Shown here piece after piece: positions 16,214 to 24,798 of a stretch of 64,000 bases of DNA; position 1 is the first letter of the stretch, and each line of letters starts with the position of its first letter. This DNA comes from DATGUP01 sp035301265 (lineage in GTDB: Bacteria; Bacillota; Bacilli; Bacillales; Amphibacillaceae), in contig DATGUP010000001.1 of assembly GCA_035301265.1 (NCBI GenBank), positions 14,230 through 78,229 of the forward strand, given 5' to 3'. Under the pieces are notes generated by a model that was not told the origin of the DNA, ran no database searches, and was given only the letters and a program-made list of their open reading frames with translations. Both the position numbers and the translations under genes were made by a program.

Positions 16214-17134
16214 ATGGTGGAAAAGTATATGGAAAGCGAACGTCGCTTTCGAATCATTGCTGAAAATTCTTCCGACTTGATCATGCTCATCAATAAACAC
16301 GGATTAATCACCTATGTATCGCCATCTTGTCGAGAGATGCTCGGTTTTAAAGACACGAATTATATCGGCAAACATTTTACTCATCATGTTCATCCTGATG
16401 ATAAGGAAAAGATGAATACAGATTTTCAGAGTGCACTCCACAATCAACAAAATTGGCAAGCGGAATTCAGACAATTACACCGTACAAATGGTTGGCTATG
16501 GTCAGAATTGCACGGAACACCAGTATTTGACGATAAGAATCGATTTATGCATATGGTCGTTTTGGCAAGGGATATAACAATGCGCAAACAATACGAGGAA
16601 AAATTAGAACATATCGCTTTTTATGATTATTTAACAAAACTGCCAAACCGGCTTTTGTTTATGCGACGGTTGAATGAAATCATCGAAGGTAATGACGATA
16701 ACGCAGATAAACTAGCCGTGATCATGATGGATATTGATCAATTCAAAAAGTATAACGATAACTTTGGGCACGATGTTGGAGATGCTATCATCAAAGAATT
16801 TGCCAGACGCATCAAGCTGAACTTACGAAAAAATGCCTTGGCCGCCCGCTTAGGTGGTGATGAATTTGTTATGGTTTTACCCATTGTATCGACAGAAGAA
16901 GCTGCGGCCATGGCTCAAAACATCCAGAAGACGATGCAGGGTGAGTGGCAGGTTGTAGAACATACGTTCAATGTAACTACGAGCATGGGAATAGCGGTTG
17001 CTCCCGTCCAGAGCTCAACATCGCATACGATGCTTAAACATGCCGACCTCGCCCTCTACGAAGCAAAAGAATCCGGACGAAACGTCTATAAAATTAAAGT
17101 AATGCCAGCGGAACCATCAACGACAAATAACTAA
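16214..17134 (+). CDS. PAS-GGDEF diguanylate cyclase, probably 5'-truncated
   Basis: 306 residues. One PAS domain (about 10-125, ending in the PAC-like VLARDITMRKQYEEKLE) precedes a GGDEF domain with intact active site RLGGDEF (212-218). The inhibitory RxxD site is not seen. It would make cyclic di-GMP. The reading frame stays open upstream of the first ATG back to 16079 and encodes the end of another PAS/PAC domain (KYSPIIINDKIVGVYGIFKD). A larger multi-PAS gene has therefore lost its 5' part. No ribosome site precedes 16214; a Met at 16229 preceded by GGTGGA might serve. It could be a working short cyclase or a decaying remnant. Confidence 0.75.
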   Translation: MVEKYMESERRFRIIAENSSDLIMLINKHGLITYVSPSCREMLGFKDTNYIGKHFTHHVHPDDKEKMNTDFQSALHNQQNWQAEFRQLHRTNGWLWSELHGTPVFDDKNRFMHMVVLARDITMRKQYEEKLEHIAFYDYLTKLPNRLLFMRRLNEIIEGNDDNADKLAVIMMDIDQFKKYNDNFGHDVGDAIIKEFARRIKLNLRKNALAARLGGDEFVMVLPIVSTEEAAAMAQNIQKTMQGEWQVVEHTFNVTTSMGIAVAPVQSSTSHTMLKHADLALYEAKESGRNVYKIKVMPAEPSTTNN

Positions 17135-17152
17135 ATGTATCAATACGCTGAG

Positions 17153-17184
17153 AAACGACCGGTGCATGATTATACCGGTCGTTT
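17153..17184. terminator. bidirectional terminator between GGDEF gene and pdaA
   Basis: AAACGACCGGT, a ten-base loop and ACCGGTCGTTT form a perfect 11-bp stem between the convergent genes ending at 17134 and 17206. A weak T-rich tract (ACCCTTTT) follows on the plus strand. Confidence 0.8.
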
Positions 17185-17205
17185 ACCCTTTTCAAAAACA
17201 AGTTC

Positions 17206-18000
17206 CTAGTCGAAACCGTACACTCCCTTAGGCAATTGATCCTTTAGAACGAGATCATCAAGGCTTTTAAACCGATAACCTTGCTCTTGCAAGTCGTCGA
17301 TCAATTTTTCTAGGGCCTCTGCGTTATCGGAGGAAACAGTATGCATGAGAATAATAGCGCCGGGATGGATTTGCTGCATAATTTGCTCATAAGCATATTC
17401 CCAACCTTTTTGGCCATCAGTATTCCAATCGATAAAAGCAAGCGACCAAAATATATGAATGTAGCCAAGCTCGTTGGCCCATTGCAATGTTTGTTCATTG
17501 AAAATGCCTTTGGGCGGACGTAAGTACTTTAGTTCCGTTTGCTCCGATACAGCAGCAACTTCTTTTTCCAAATCTTCCAGTTCTGTCTGAATCGCTTCTT
17601 TCGTAATAATCGTAAAATCAGGGTGGTGATAGGAATGATTGCCAATGATATGGCCTTCATCCACCATTCGTTTAATCAAATCCGGCTCGCTTTTAACATA
17701 ATGACCCGTCACGAAAAACGTCGCGGGGACATCCGCCTCTTTTAAAACATCTAATACATCGTCTGTATAACCTTCTTCATAGCCATTATCAAATGTTAAA
17801 TAAATATTTTTTTCGCCAGAAAAATCCGCATAGTAAGCACCGTATTTTTCCAACATGTCCTGATACTTTCCGATATCTGGTACCTCGTGGTCGTTATTTT
17901 TCTTATACCCCCATCCGTAGCCCCCGGCTGCTTCTACTAAAGATAAGTCTATCCATAAAGCAAGAAAGACGAGAATTGATAAACTAATCCACTTCCGCAT
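17206..18000 (-). CDS. pdaA: polysaccharide deacetylase PdaA (spore cortex muramic-delta-lactam formation)
   Basis: 264 residues with a signal peptide (about 1-25, cut near VEAAGG). The NodB deacetylase domain carries the motif LTFDNGYEEGYTD (Asp71) and the metal-binding GNHSYHHPD. LRPPKG and ILMHTVSSD complete the active site. In Bacillus, PdaA removes the acetyl group from muramic acid so that muramic-delta-lactam can form in the cortex, a step needed for germination. The start at 18000 was chosen over an upstream ATG because GAGGG lies before it and the signal peptide then sits at the N-terminus. The length matches the family. Confidence 0.92.
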   Translation of the reverse strand: MRKWISLSILVFLALWIDLSLVEAAGGYGWGYKKNNDHEVPDIGKYQDMLEKYGAYYADFSGEKNIYLTFDNGYEEGYTDDVLDVLKEADVPATFFVTGHYVKSEPDLIKRMVDEGHIIGNHSYHHPDFTIITKEAIQTELEDLEKEVAAVSEQTELKYLRPPKGIFNEQTLQWANELGYIHIFWSLAFIDWNTDGQKGWEYAYEQIMQQIHPGAIILMHTVSSDNAEALEKLIDDLQEQGYRFKSLDDLVLKDQLPKGVYGFD

Positions 18001-18087
18001 AATAATCCCTCGCTTCTTTCTTACTTTTTCCATGTTGTTTAATAATATGCTTAAACAATCAAGCAATCGATCATATGAGCACACAAC

Positions 18088-19392
18088 CTATAAAATGATT
18101 GCTCCGAGCCAGCCAAACAAAAATAAGGGAATGTTAAAATGGAGAAACGTCGGAACACACGTATCCCATATATGGTGATGCTTTCCGTCAGCATTCAATC
18201 CGGATGTTGGTCCGAGTGTTGAATCTGAAGCCGGTGACCCCGCATCCCCAAGCGCACCGGCGGTTCCGATCAATATCGCTGTAGCTAGTGGTGAGAAACC
18301 TGCTGCCATACATATGGGTACATAAAGCGAAGCGATAATCGGAATCGTGCCGAATGATGAACCAATACCGATAGTGATAACAAGGCCGACGAGTAGCAAA
18401 ATAAAGGCGATGACCACTTTGTTATCACCGAGAATTCCTGAAGTTGCGGCGACGAGTGCCTCAACCGCCCCCGTTTCTTGTAAAATATTTCCAAATCCCG
18501 AAGCAACGAGCATAACAAAAGCAATACTTCCCATCATGCCAATCCCGTCATGTACGATTTTATCTCCTTGCTTAAATGGGACGGCGACAAAAAGAAACAT
18601 CAAAGCGAGTCCGGTCAACGCTCCAGCAATTAAATTTCCGGTTATGATTTGAACAAGCAGAGCTGCGAATATAGCAAAAATCGTCAAAATGTGTTGCCTA
18701 TTCCACGTCATATCACGGACTTCAGTTACATCCATCACCTTATCGCCGCTAGTAACGGACACAACACGGTCATGACGATACGTAATAAAGATGGCAACAA
18801 GAAGCCCGAAAATCATCCCAACACCGGGTATCAGCATCGCATAGGCAGCCTCCTTCATCGTCAACGCCACCCCATTTTCGGTCATCCCATCCACGATAGT
18901 TCTATGAAAAATAAGCCCAAAGCCAGCTGGAATCATAATATACGGCGCTTTCAGACCGAATGTAAGCGCAGTAGCCACGCTTCGACGGTCTAGACGCATA
19001 TCATCAAACAGCTTTAGCAAAGGTGGAATGAATATTGGGATAAACGCGATATGCACCGGCACTACGTTTTGCGATAATGATGCCACACCGGCAATTGCCA
19101 GAACCATCATCGTTTTCTTTCCCGTCAACACGCGAGAGAGATGACGAACGAAAATAGAGGTCATCCCCGTATAACGAATCGCAACAGCAAAAGCCCCGAG
19201 TAAAATATAACTTAAAGCTGTTTCAGCCTGGCCGCCCATCCCGCTGATAAGCATCTCAATCGACTCCACTACAGATAACCCCGACATCAAACCAGCTGTA
19301 ATTCCAGCTACGAGAATCGCAATGATAACGTTGACACGTATAAGACATAAAATCGTCATAACTAAAACCGATACGACAACCACCCATTCCAT
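18088..19392 (-). CDS. yuiF: YuiF-like transporter of the Na+/H+ antiporter/amino-acid family
   Basis: 434 residues with about 11 membrane helices. It shows the family pattern GLKAPYIMIPAGFGLIFHRT and, near the C-terminus, GDAGSPASDSTLGPTSGLN. It matches the Bacillus YuiF-type proteins annotated as Na+/H+ antiporter or histidine/amino-acid transporter; the substrate is not settled. I placed the start at 19392 (MEWVVVVS), preceded by AGAGGGG. An ATG 30 bases upstream lacks a site. No partner genes. Confidence 0.8.
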   Translation of the reverse strand: MEWVVVVSVLVMTILCLIRVNVIIAILVAGITAGLMSGLSVVESIEMLISGMGGQAETALSYILLGAFAVAIRYTGMTSIFVRHLSRVLTGKKTMMVLAIAGVASLSQNVVPVHIAFIPIFIPPLLKLFDDMRLDRRSVATALTFGLKAPYIMIPAGFGLIFHRTIVDGMTENGVALTMKEAAYAMLIPGVGMIFGLLVAIFITYRHDRVVSVTSGDKVMDVTEVRDMTWNRQHILTIFAIFAALLVQIITGNLIAGALTGLALMFLFVAVPFKQGDKIVHDGIGMMGSIAFVMLVASGFGNILQETGAVEALVAATSGILGDNKVVIAFILLLVGLVITIGIGSSFGTIPIIASLYVPICMAAGFSPLATAILIGTAGALGDAGSPASDSTLGPTSGLNADGKHHHIWDTCVPTFLHFNIPLFLFGWLGAIIL

Positions 19393-19523
19393 ATATTTGT
19401 TTCCCCTCTCCATTTTATCCAATTCACTTTAATACTTTATCATGATAAATTATTAAAGTGAATTTTGCAACCTCGGCTTGAAATTTTTTCGGCAAACGGC
19501 ATAAATATGAGAAATTAACGTGA

Positions 19524-19693
19524 AACCTTTACATTTACCACATCTTTTACTACAATAAAATTGAGAAATTTCCGACCCCTCAATGGAAACTTGGGGCTGT
19601 TAAAAAGGCAGTTAAATTTGCTGTTAATAATAAAAATCTTATACCCTCTAAAAAAATTAGGGGGTGGGTTGATCAATATGGCGAAAAATGGTT
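19524..19693 (+). other. open, basic reading-frame fragment without start codon
   Basis: The plus strand stays open for about 55 codons and encodes a basic, amphipathic-looking segment (QWKLGAVKKAVKFAVNNKNL, then GWVDQYGEKWLK). No start codon or ribosome site lies in frame. Beyond 19700 it runs antisense to the DCC pseudogene. I do not recognise it. Apart from the pseudogenes listed, the 19393-21049 interval shows no intact gene of note. Confidence 0.25.
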
Positions 19694-19704
19694 AAAGCCC
19701 TTGA

Positions 19705-20003
19705 TTATGTTGATACGGCTAGTAAAAGTGCATTTTTAGGAATCAGTTTTAAGACTAACAGTAATGCTAGTCCCGTGTTTGCTGAAGCTAGCAAGTGAAT
19801 AACAGAATCAGAGTATATAAATTTATTATTTCTTGTTAAAAAAATCATACTATCGATCTTTTCATCGAGCATAACATTATTTTTAGTCCATTCACTATTA
19901 AAATCAGTTATAAATAACTCCGGGTTCTTATTAATTTTTACTATAAATCTAATAAAACGGGGCTACATATATTACACTCACCGTCATAAATTAAAACCTG
20001 CAT
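19705..20003 (-). pseudogene. DCC-family (DUF393) thiol-disulfide oxidoreductase, frameshifted and truncated
   Basis: From the ATG at 20003, preceded by GGAGTG, the minus strand encodes MQVLIYDGECNICS with the DCC-family redox motif CxxC (Cys10, Cys13). The frame then shifts near 19960 and continues as RFIRFIVKINKNPELF, later DSVIHLLASANTGLALLLVL and KLIPKNALLL. These are the conserved blocks of the family in the right order. The usual C-terminal segment is missing and a stop ends the frame at 19705. A single sequencing error cannot explain both the shift and the lost end. Confidence 0.75.
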
Positions 20004-20156
20004 GCTTAATCACTCCAATTAGTTTTTAGTAGAATCATAACCTAATCAGTATGAAATTACTTACTATTACATTATGCACTCTGACTTTCTCCTTTTACTG
20101 AGTTCGATACCCTTCTTTTTGGCTTAAAGCCATTGACTATTAATTTTATATATTTC

Positions 20157-20282
20157 TTAAAATGAAAAATGTATTGGAACATTAATACTTCCATATACTT
20201 TATTAATATACATAATTACTCCCAATTGAAACATCATTAAAATAATAAATATCCCGTGTAAAGTCATTGAAACTTTTCTCAT
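20157..20282 (-). pseudogene. N-terminal fragment of a DUF1648/SdpI-like membrane protein
   Basis: 41 codons: MRKVSMTLHGIFIILMMFQL, then VPIHFSF and a stop. One membrane helix followed by a PIHF motif is how DUF1648 and SdpI-type immunity proteins begin (their motif continues with a Gly-Glu-rich part that is absent here). A G-rich ribosome site precedes the ATG. It is probably a truncated remnant. The assignment rests on a short stretch. Confidence 0.4.
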
Positions 20283-20302
20283 AAGAAATTCGCCCCCCCA
20301 TT

Positions 20303-20578
20303 TTATGCCTTATTTGTTCTTAAAATCATCATTGCTATTAGAAAGCCCGACAAAGGAATGATGGACCCTGCTATAAGAATAAAATTTAACTTATAATGAC
20401 TAATCGCCGGGGCTAATATAAAGAAAAGAATCCCGCAAAACATTAAAATAAATCCTATTCTTTTTCGTAATTGAAAACTAATTACTTTTGAATCTGAAAC
20501 GTACATTTTAGTAAGAATCTTACCTAAATTGCCAGTAAAGTAATTTCCCAAAATCATAAACAATAACCCTACGTACAT
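20303..20578 (-). CDS. small membrane protein resembling the C-terminal part of SdpI
   Basis: 91 residues with three hydrophobic segments. The opening VGLLFMILGNYFTGNLGK and the later RKRIGFILMFCGILFFI resemble the SdpI family C-terminal domain (LLFIILGNYM and a later R/H-x-x-G helix), which confers immunity to the SdpC killing toxin in B. subtilis. The N-terminal half of such a protein is missing, and there is no convincing ribosome site. It may be a fragment rather than a live gene. Confidence 0.4.
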   Translation of the reverse strand: MYVGLLFMILGNYFTGNLGKILTKMYVSDSKVISFQLRKRIGFILMFCGILFFILAPAISHYKLNFILIAGSIIPLSGFLIAMMILRTNKA

Positions 20579-20762
20579 GAAGAATACTGAAAATAATTAT
20601 TTCGAATTAGCAAAGGTGTTAATATCAATATATTTGTGATTTAGCTGTGAATAATAGTAAGAACAAAATACAATGGGATTGACTCTATTGCATAAAAACC
20701 GAAATCGTTTGCCACGTATTTTTTGCCCCTGCTGAGGAGGTTTCTTTATATGCATTGTTGTT

Positions 20763-20796
20763 AAAGGCGGTAAGCTTTCTTAAGTTTACCGCCTTT
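20763..20796. repeat. perfect 11-bp inverted repeat (isolated hairpin)
   Basis: AAAGGCGGTAA, a 12-base loop and TTACCGCCTTT. It lies downstream of the yfkD-like gene (minus strand) and could end its transcript, but no T-tract follows on either strand and it is about 250 bases from the stop codon. A good GAGGAGG with an ATG lies just before it on the plus strand, but that frame closes after four codons. Confidence 0.5.
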
Positions 20797-21049
20797 AATG
20801 CCACTTTACTGCTAGAAAAACAGACTGTATGCGTACAACACTATACGACGATGAAAGGTTGGTCGATCGATTTCCCAACTGCAACTATAGCCCCATCAAA
20901 CACAAGCTGGTGTCGCGCCCAACTGTCTCAAGTGAACGGAGGGGCATTGAACAATAAAAAATCATTCAGTTTTGTAACCAAACGCTTTTTTAAATCTCTA
21001 ATGAAGCTAGGTAAAACAAAACCGTTATCTACTGAAAATACACCCCAAC

Positions 21050-21877
21050 TTATTCTTTCAAGTTAAAATGAAAAGAAAGGTGATCCTCGATCGGGATCCA
21101 TGCGCCAATCCCTTGTTTTGTAACGTTTTTGACAACAATAGACTTTTTCGTTCCTTTGAGTTTGAAATAAACTTCGCCAAACGTCACTTGACCTGTTTCA
21201 TTAACAGCAGGTACATTTGCTTTTAAAGAACCGTATTTTTTGATTGGAACATTATAAGCATTTTCCTTTTTGGTTCCCTTACCGATAATTGTCCGGTAGG
21301 CAAGCGGCAATTTGGTTTTTTTCTTGGCTGACAGAAGCATCATTTTTTTCACATGTTCAGGATTGGAAATCTTACTTGTTAACGCTCCTTTAACCTCTTT
21401 TTCTTCTTCTTGGCTGTAGATTATTTTTTGATCTCGGTCTCCACCGATATTGTTTAGTTCATTTGTATTAATCGGCTGGTAATCCCAATTAATCGACGTA
21501 TCCTCGGACTTGTAATTAAGCGGCCACCGTCCGATATAGACCATACCTCGATATCCAAATGCAATGGGCGATGGATTCAGCGATGTTTCATTAAGCGTTT
21601 TGATAAGTTCTGGATTTTCAATCGGGACATCTGTATCCTCAAGCAGCTCCTGAATCAAATCGCTCGGCTCAATGACTTCCAAGTCTTCCGAGGCATTTGG
21701 ATACGTGTTTTCCTTGGCAATGTTTAAAACATGGTCGGGGATGGAAAAATCATCTGTCGCATCTGGCTTATCTGTTTGTTTTTTTTGGTCTTTTTCCTCA
21801 CCGATGGCTGCCAAGGGAGACATAAAAATCATGACAACGATAGTGAACACAACGCTGCTGAATTGTATCTGTTTCAT
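21050..21877 (-). CDS. yfkD: YfkD-like exported protein
   Basis: 275 residues with a signal peptide (MKQIQFSSVVFTIVVMIF, cut near AAIGEE), then a charged region and a soluble domain (IAFGYRGMVYIGRWPLNYKS). It matches the Bacillus YfkD family, whose function is unknown. The ATG at 21877, preceded by GAAAGGAATG, was preferred over one 42 bases upstream because it places the signal peptide at the N-terminus. The next genes upstream also correspond to the yfk region of B. subtilis, so order is conserved. Confidence 0.82.
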   Translation of the reverse strand: MKQIQFSSVVFTIVVMIFMSPLAAIGEEKDQKKQTDKPDATDDFSIPDHVLNIAKENTYPNASEDLEVIEPSDLIQELLEDTDVPIENPELIKTLNETSLNPSPIAFGYRGMVYIGRWPLNYKSEDTSINWDYQPINTNELNNIGGDRDQKIIYSQEEEKEVKGALTSKISNPEHVKKMMLLSAKKKTKLPLAYRTIIGKGTKKENAYNVPIKKYGSLKANVPAVNETGQVTFGEVYFKLKGTKKSIVVKNVTKQGIGAWIPIEDHLSFHFNLKE

Positions 21878-21941
21878 GTGCCCATTCCTTTCATTTTTCT
21901 TTAGTTTTTTCGGGCACATGAAATTTATGCAAATAAAAAGC

Positions 21942-22349
21942 TTACTCGCTTAAGTCGATGACTTTAAGGTTTTCCTCTATATGGATGCTGTCCTGAACCG
22001 ATTGAATCATTGGACAATGCTTCCGCGACAAAGCAAGATTTTTATGAAGTTTATCTGCATTCAACGCGTGACCTTTGACTGTATACAGCAAGTTAATACG
22101 TTCAATTCGATTAGCTGCATCCGGATTGCGTTCAACCTCCGCTGTGATCGTTAAATCATTAATAGTCATCCGCTGTTTTTGTAATATTTTACGAAAAACC
22201 GAACCGCTGCAGCCGACAATCGAAGCAACCATGAGTTGAAACGGGCGAAAGCCATGATTTTCATCGCTGGATACATCCAAATTACCAAACGTTAATTCAG
22301 TTTGCATGCCTTTTTCTTGCATATCAAATGTCATCGTCGTCTTCTCCAT
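21942..22349 (-). CDS. OsmC-family protein
   Basis: 135 residues with the two conserved cysteines of the OsmC/Ohr fold, in GCSGSVFRKIL and RKHCPMIQS. Such proteins reduce organic hydroperoxides or act on related thiol substrates in the cytosol. The branch seems closer to the YhfA-like OsmC group than to Ohr. It has a clear AGGAGG site (read on the minus strand) and is followed by the yfkD-like gene with a gap of about 65 bases. Confidence 0.85.
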   Translation of the reverse strand: MEKTTMTFDMQEKGMQTELTFGNLDVSSDENHGFRPFQLMVASIVGCSGSVFRKILQKQRMTINDLTITAEVERNPDAANRIERINLLYTVKGHALNADKLHKNLALSRKHCPMIQSVQDSIHIEENLKVIDLSE

Positions 22350-22396
22350 ATTTAAACCTCCTAACGATTTATCACAAGTTGTTTTGTTTATTATTT

Positions 22397-23218
22397 CTAG
22401 GATCGGTTTGTATGAACGATAGCGTTAATGAATCCGCCCAAAATGATAATAACCCCGGAAATATAAAACCAAATCATTAGAACAATGATCGTCCCTAAAC
22501 TACCATAGGTTGCGGAATAGTTACCGATGGCACTAACATAGTACGAAAAAGCGAGTGAAACTAACTGCCAGCTGACAGTCGTGAAAATCGCACCCCACAC
22601 CGCATGTTGAAGACAAATGTGTTGATTCGGGGACAACACATATAATGCCAGAAAAACGATAAAAAAAACAACCGATGATACAGCCCAGCGCAACGTATCC
22701 CATGTCGCAAGGAAATCTTCGCTCAAGCCGACAAACGAGAAAATATAAAGGCCGATCGTTTTCCCAAAAATCGGCAGCAAAAAAGCGACGCTAATGATAA
22801 CGACCATAGCAATCGTCAGAATGATTGCAATCAAACGCGATACAATAAATGAGCGGTCTTCCTCAACACCATAGGCACGGTTGAATGCCCGCATTAAAGC
22901 GTTAATGCCTTTTGACGCTGACCATAATGTACCTATGATGCTAATCGATAGCAGGCCACTGTTTTGCCGTTTGGCTAACTGTTGGATATTTGTCATAACC
23001 CATTCCATAATTTCTGGGGGTGCATACGTTTCAATAAAAGCAGTTATATTGTCCAAATCAAGTGGTAAATAGCCGATCAACGTCAATAAAAAAAGCAGGA
23101 AGGGAAAAAGAGATAACAGGAAAAAGTAAGCCAGTTGAGCCGCCAATCCGAAAACATCTTCACTCACGACCCGTTGGTATAATTGCTTTAAAAAACCGGC
23201 TACCTTTTCCGCATCCAT
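22397..23218 (-). CDS. yfkH: YihY/BrkB-family membrane protein (YfkH-like)
   Basis: 273 residues with six membrane helices and family motifs AQLAYFFLLSLFPFLLFL, SASKGINALMRAFNRAYGVE and YGSLGTIIVLMIWFYISG. The family was once annotated as RNase BN, which is wrong; function is unknown. The start at 23218 (MDAEKVAGF) follows AGGAGGAAGG. A longer reading would add 24 basic residues that overlap the upstream gene. Length fits B. subtilis YfkH. Confidence 0.88.
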   Translation of the reverse strand: MDAEKVAGFLKQLYQRVVSEDVFGLAAQLAYFFLLSLFPFLLFLLTLIGYLPLDLDNITAFIETYAPPEIMEWVMTNIQQLAKRQNSGLLSISIIGTLWSASKGINALMRAFNRAYGVEEDRSFIVSRLIAIILTIAMVVIISVAFLLPIFGKTIGLYIFSFVGLSEDFLATWDTLRWAVSSVVFFIVFLALYVLSPNQHICLQHAVWGAIFTTVSWQLVSLAFSYYVSAIGNYSATYGSLGTIIVLMIWFYISGVIIILGGFINAIVHTNRS

Positions 23219-23237
23219 TTTCTTTTCCTTCCTCCTT

Positions 23238-23543
23238 TTAATCCGACGGGTCGTCCAGTTTTTTTGGTTCCTTTTTAGAAAATTTCTCAATTGTTTCTTC
23301 GACTTGTTCTAGCGCATTGATGGCATTGTCTGCTCCGCTCGTAAACGTCGTATTGAATTGTTCATATTTGTCTTTGATGTTTTGAACACCTTCTGACGGA
23401 TGCTTCGCATAATACATCGTTGCATCTTTTGCATCGTGAAATTTTTGTTTAGCATAGGACCGAGCATCCCGGTCCAATAGAGCGATTAGACCGCCAACAG
23501 CTGCTCCGATGGCAATCCCTGTATATAATTTTCTTTTTCCCAT
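23238..23543 (-). CDS. YtxH-domain protein
   Basis: 101 residues: an N-terminal glycine-rich membrane helix (YTGIAIGAAVGGLIALLDRD) followed by a charged helical tail, as in YtxH/GvpP-like general-stress proteins. It lies between the yfkH-like and yfkJ-like genes, the place held by yfkI in B. subtilis, and is probably co-transcribed with them. Confidence 0.8.
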   Translation of the reverse strand: MGKRKLYTGIAIGAAVGGLIALLDRDARSYAKQKFHDAKDATMYYAKHPSEGVQNIKDKYEQFNTTFTSGADNAINALEQVEETIEKFSKKEPKKLDDPSD

Positions 23544-23561
23544 TTTACTCGCCCCTTTACG

Positions 23562-24035
23562 TTATAGATGATGTTTATCCTTAATATAGGCTAATAAATT
23601 CGCACAACCTGTCGAAACAAGTTGATACGTATAGGCAAAATTTCCAGTGTAATACGGATCAGGGATGTTTTCCTCTTCCGGATCATTAACAAAATCCATC
23701 AGTTTGGCAACCATTGGTGATTTGTCACTGATTTGATGCATGGCCTTTAAATCATTTATATTTTGCTCATCCATGCCAATGATATAATCAAATCTTTCCC
23801 AATCGCGTTGACGAATTTGCCGCGCTGTTAATCCGGTATAAGCAATATCATTTTTTTGTAAAATCGCCCGCGTTTCGTAGTGCGGTGGTTCGCCCGTATG
23901 CCAATTGCCGATACCAGCTGAATCGGTTTCAATCTGTCCGTCCAATCGTTCGCTTTTAATCATATCGGCGAGCACAGCTTCGGCCATTGGCGATCGGCAA
24001 ATATTTCCCAAACAAACAAATAAAATACGAATCAT
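23562..24035 (-). CDS. yfkJ: low-molecular-weight protein-tyrosine-phosphatase (YfkJ-like)
   Basis: 157 residues. The P-loop VCLGNICRSP at the N-terminus gives the CX5R motif (Cys8, Arg14), and the general acid is in DPYYTGNF. It removes phosphate from phosphotyrosine in cytosolic proteins. It heads a small operon with the YtxH and YihY genes. The start at 24035 is near the catalytic loop, as normal for the family. Confidence 0.93.
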   Translation of the reverse strand: MIRILFVCLGNICRSPMAEAVLADMIKSERLDGQIETDSAGIGNWHTGEPPHYETRAILQKNDIAYTGLTARQIRQRDWERFDYIIGMDEQNINDLKAMHQISDKSPMVAKLMDFVNDPEEENIPDPYYTGNFAYTYQLVSTGCANLLAYIKDKHHL

Positions 24036-24085
24036 AATAATGCACCCCTACATTTTTAAAATAATAAACGGCTTGCGATTTTTGT

Positions 24086-24751
24086 CTAGACGAGTGGTTC
24101 GATACACGTAGGATCATTATGTTTCGCCGAATTGACGTATGTGCTCACATCATATACCGTCAATTCTTCTTCTTCCAGCCGTTGCAAAAACTGTTGCGCC
24201 CGAACTGGGTGCTTCGTTTGCGGGGCAATCCATGCATCTTCTTTGCCCTTGGGGAGAATGATCGGCATGCGATGGTGGATATGCTTTATGAACATATTAG
24301 CTTCTTTTGTTAAAATGGTGCATGTAAACAACGTCTTTCCGTTACGCTCCCATTTATCCCAGAGGCCAGCAAAAGCAAACAGTTGTCGTTTTGCCGGTTT
24401 GATTCGTTTCGGTTGTTTCGTCTTATCGTTTTTCTTCCATTCATAAAAGCTATCCGCGACAATTAAACACCGTTTGCGAGCCATCAGTGATTTGAAACTC
24501 GGCTTTTCATGCGCCGTTTCACTGCGAGCGTTAATCATTTTATAACCGATTTTTTCATCATGTGCCCAAGAGGGGACAAGCCCCCAGCGCAAATATCCGG
24601 CTCGTTTATTATGGCCGTCATGAATGATAGCGAGAACGTTTTGCCCAGGGGCAATATTATAGCTTGGTTCATAATCCTTGATATCATTGGATAAACCAAA
24701 TGTATCTAATATTTCCTCTTCTTCAGCAAACAGCGTATACCGGCCACACAT
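24086..24751 (-). CDS. SOS response-associated peptidase family protein (YedK/HMCES type)
   Basis: 221 residues beginning MCGRYTLF; after Met removal Cys2 is the residue that links to abasic sites in single-stranded DNA. Further conserved parts are NIAPGQNV, INARSET, RRCLI-like CLIVADSFYEWKK and HHRMPIIL. It shields abasic sites at replication forks. The start was set at 24751, after GGAGGAAAT, because a longer form would bury the essential cysteine. Confidence 0.93.
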   Translation of the reverse strand: MCGRYTLFAEEEEILDTFGLSNDIKDYEPSYNIAPGQNVLAIIHDGHNKRAGYLRWGLVPSWAHDEKIGYKMINARSETAHEKPSFKSLMARKRCLIVADSFYEWKKNDKTKQPKRIKPAKRQLFAFAGLWDKWERNGKTLFTCTILTKEANMFIKHIHHRMPIILPKGKEDAWIAPQTKHPVRAQQFLQRLEEEELTVYDVSTYVNSAKHNDPTCIEPLV

Positions 24752-24798
24752 AGATATTTCCTCCTTATTCATCGGCGATAGCTAGTCCTCAATACAAA

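Noticed and set aside
20755..21066. 103-codon plus-strand open frame
   Set aside because: No proper start site, it includes the hairpin at 20763-20796 and overlaps the end of the yfkD-like gene on the other strand; composition is not protein-like.
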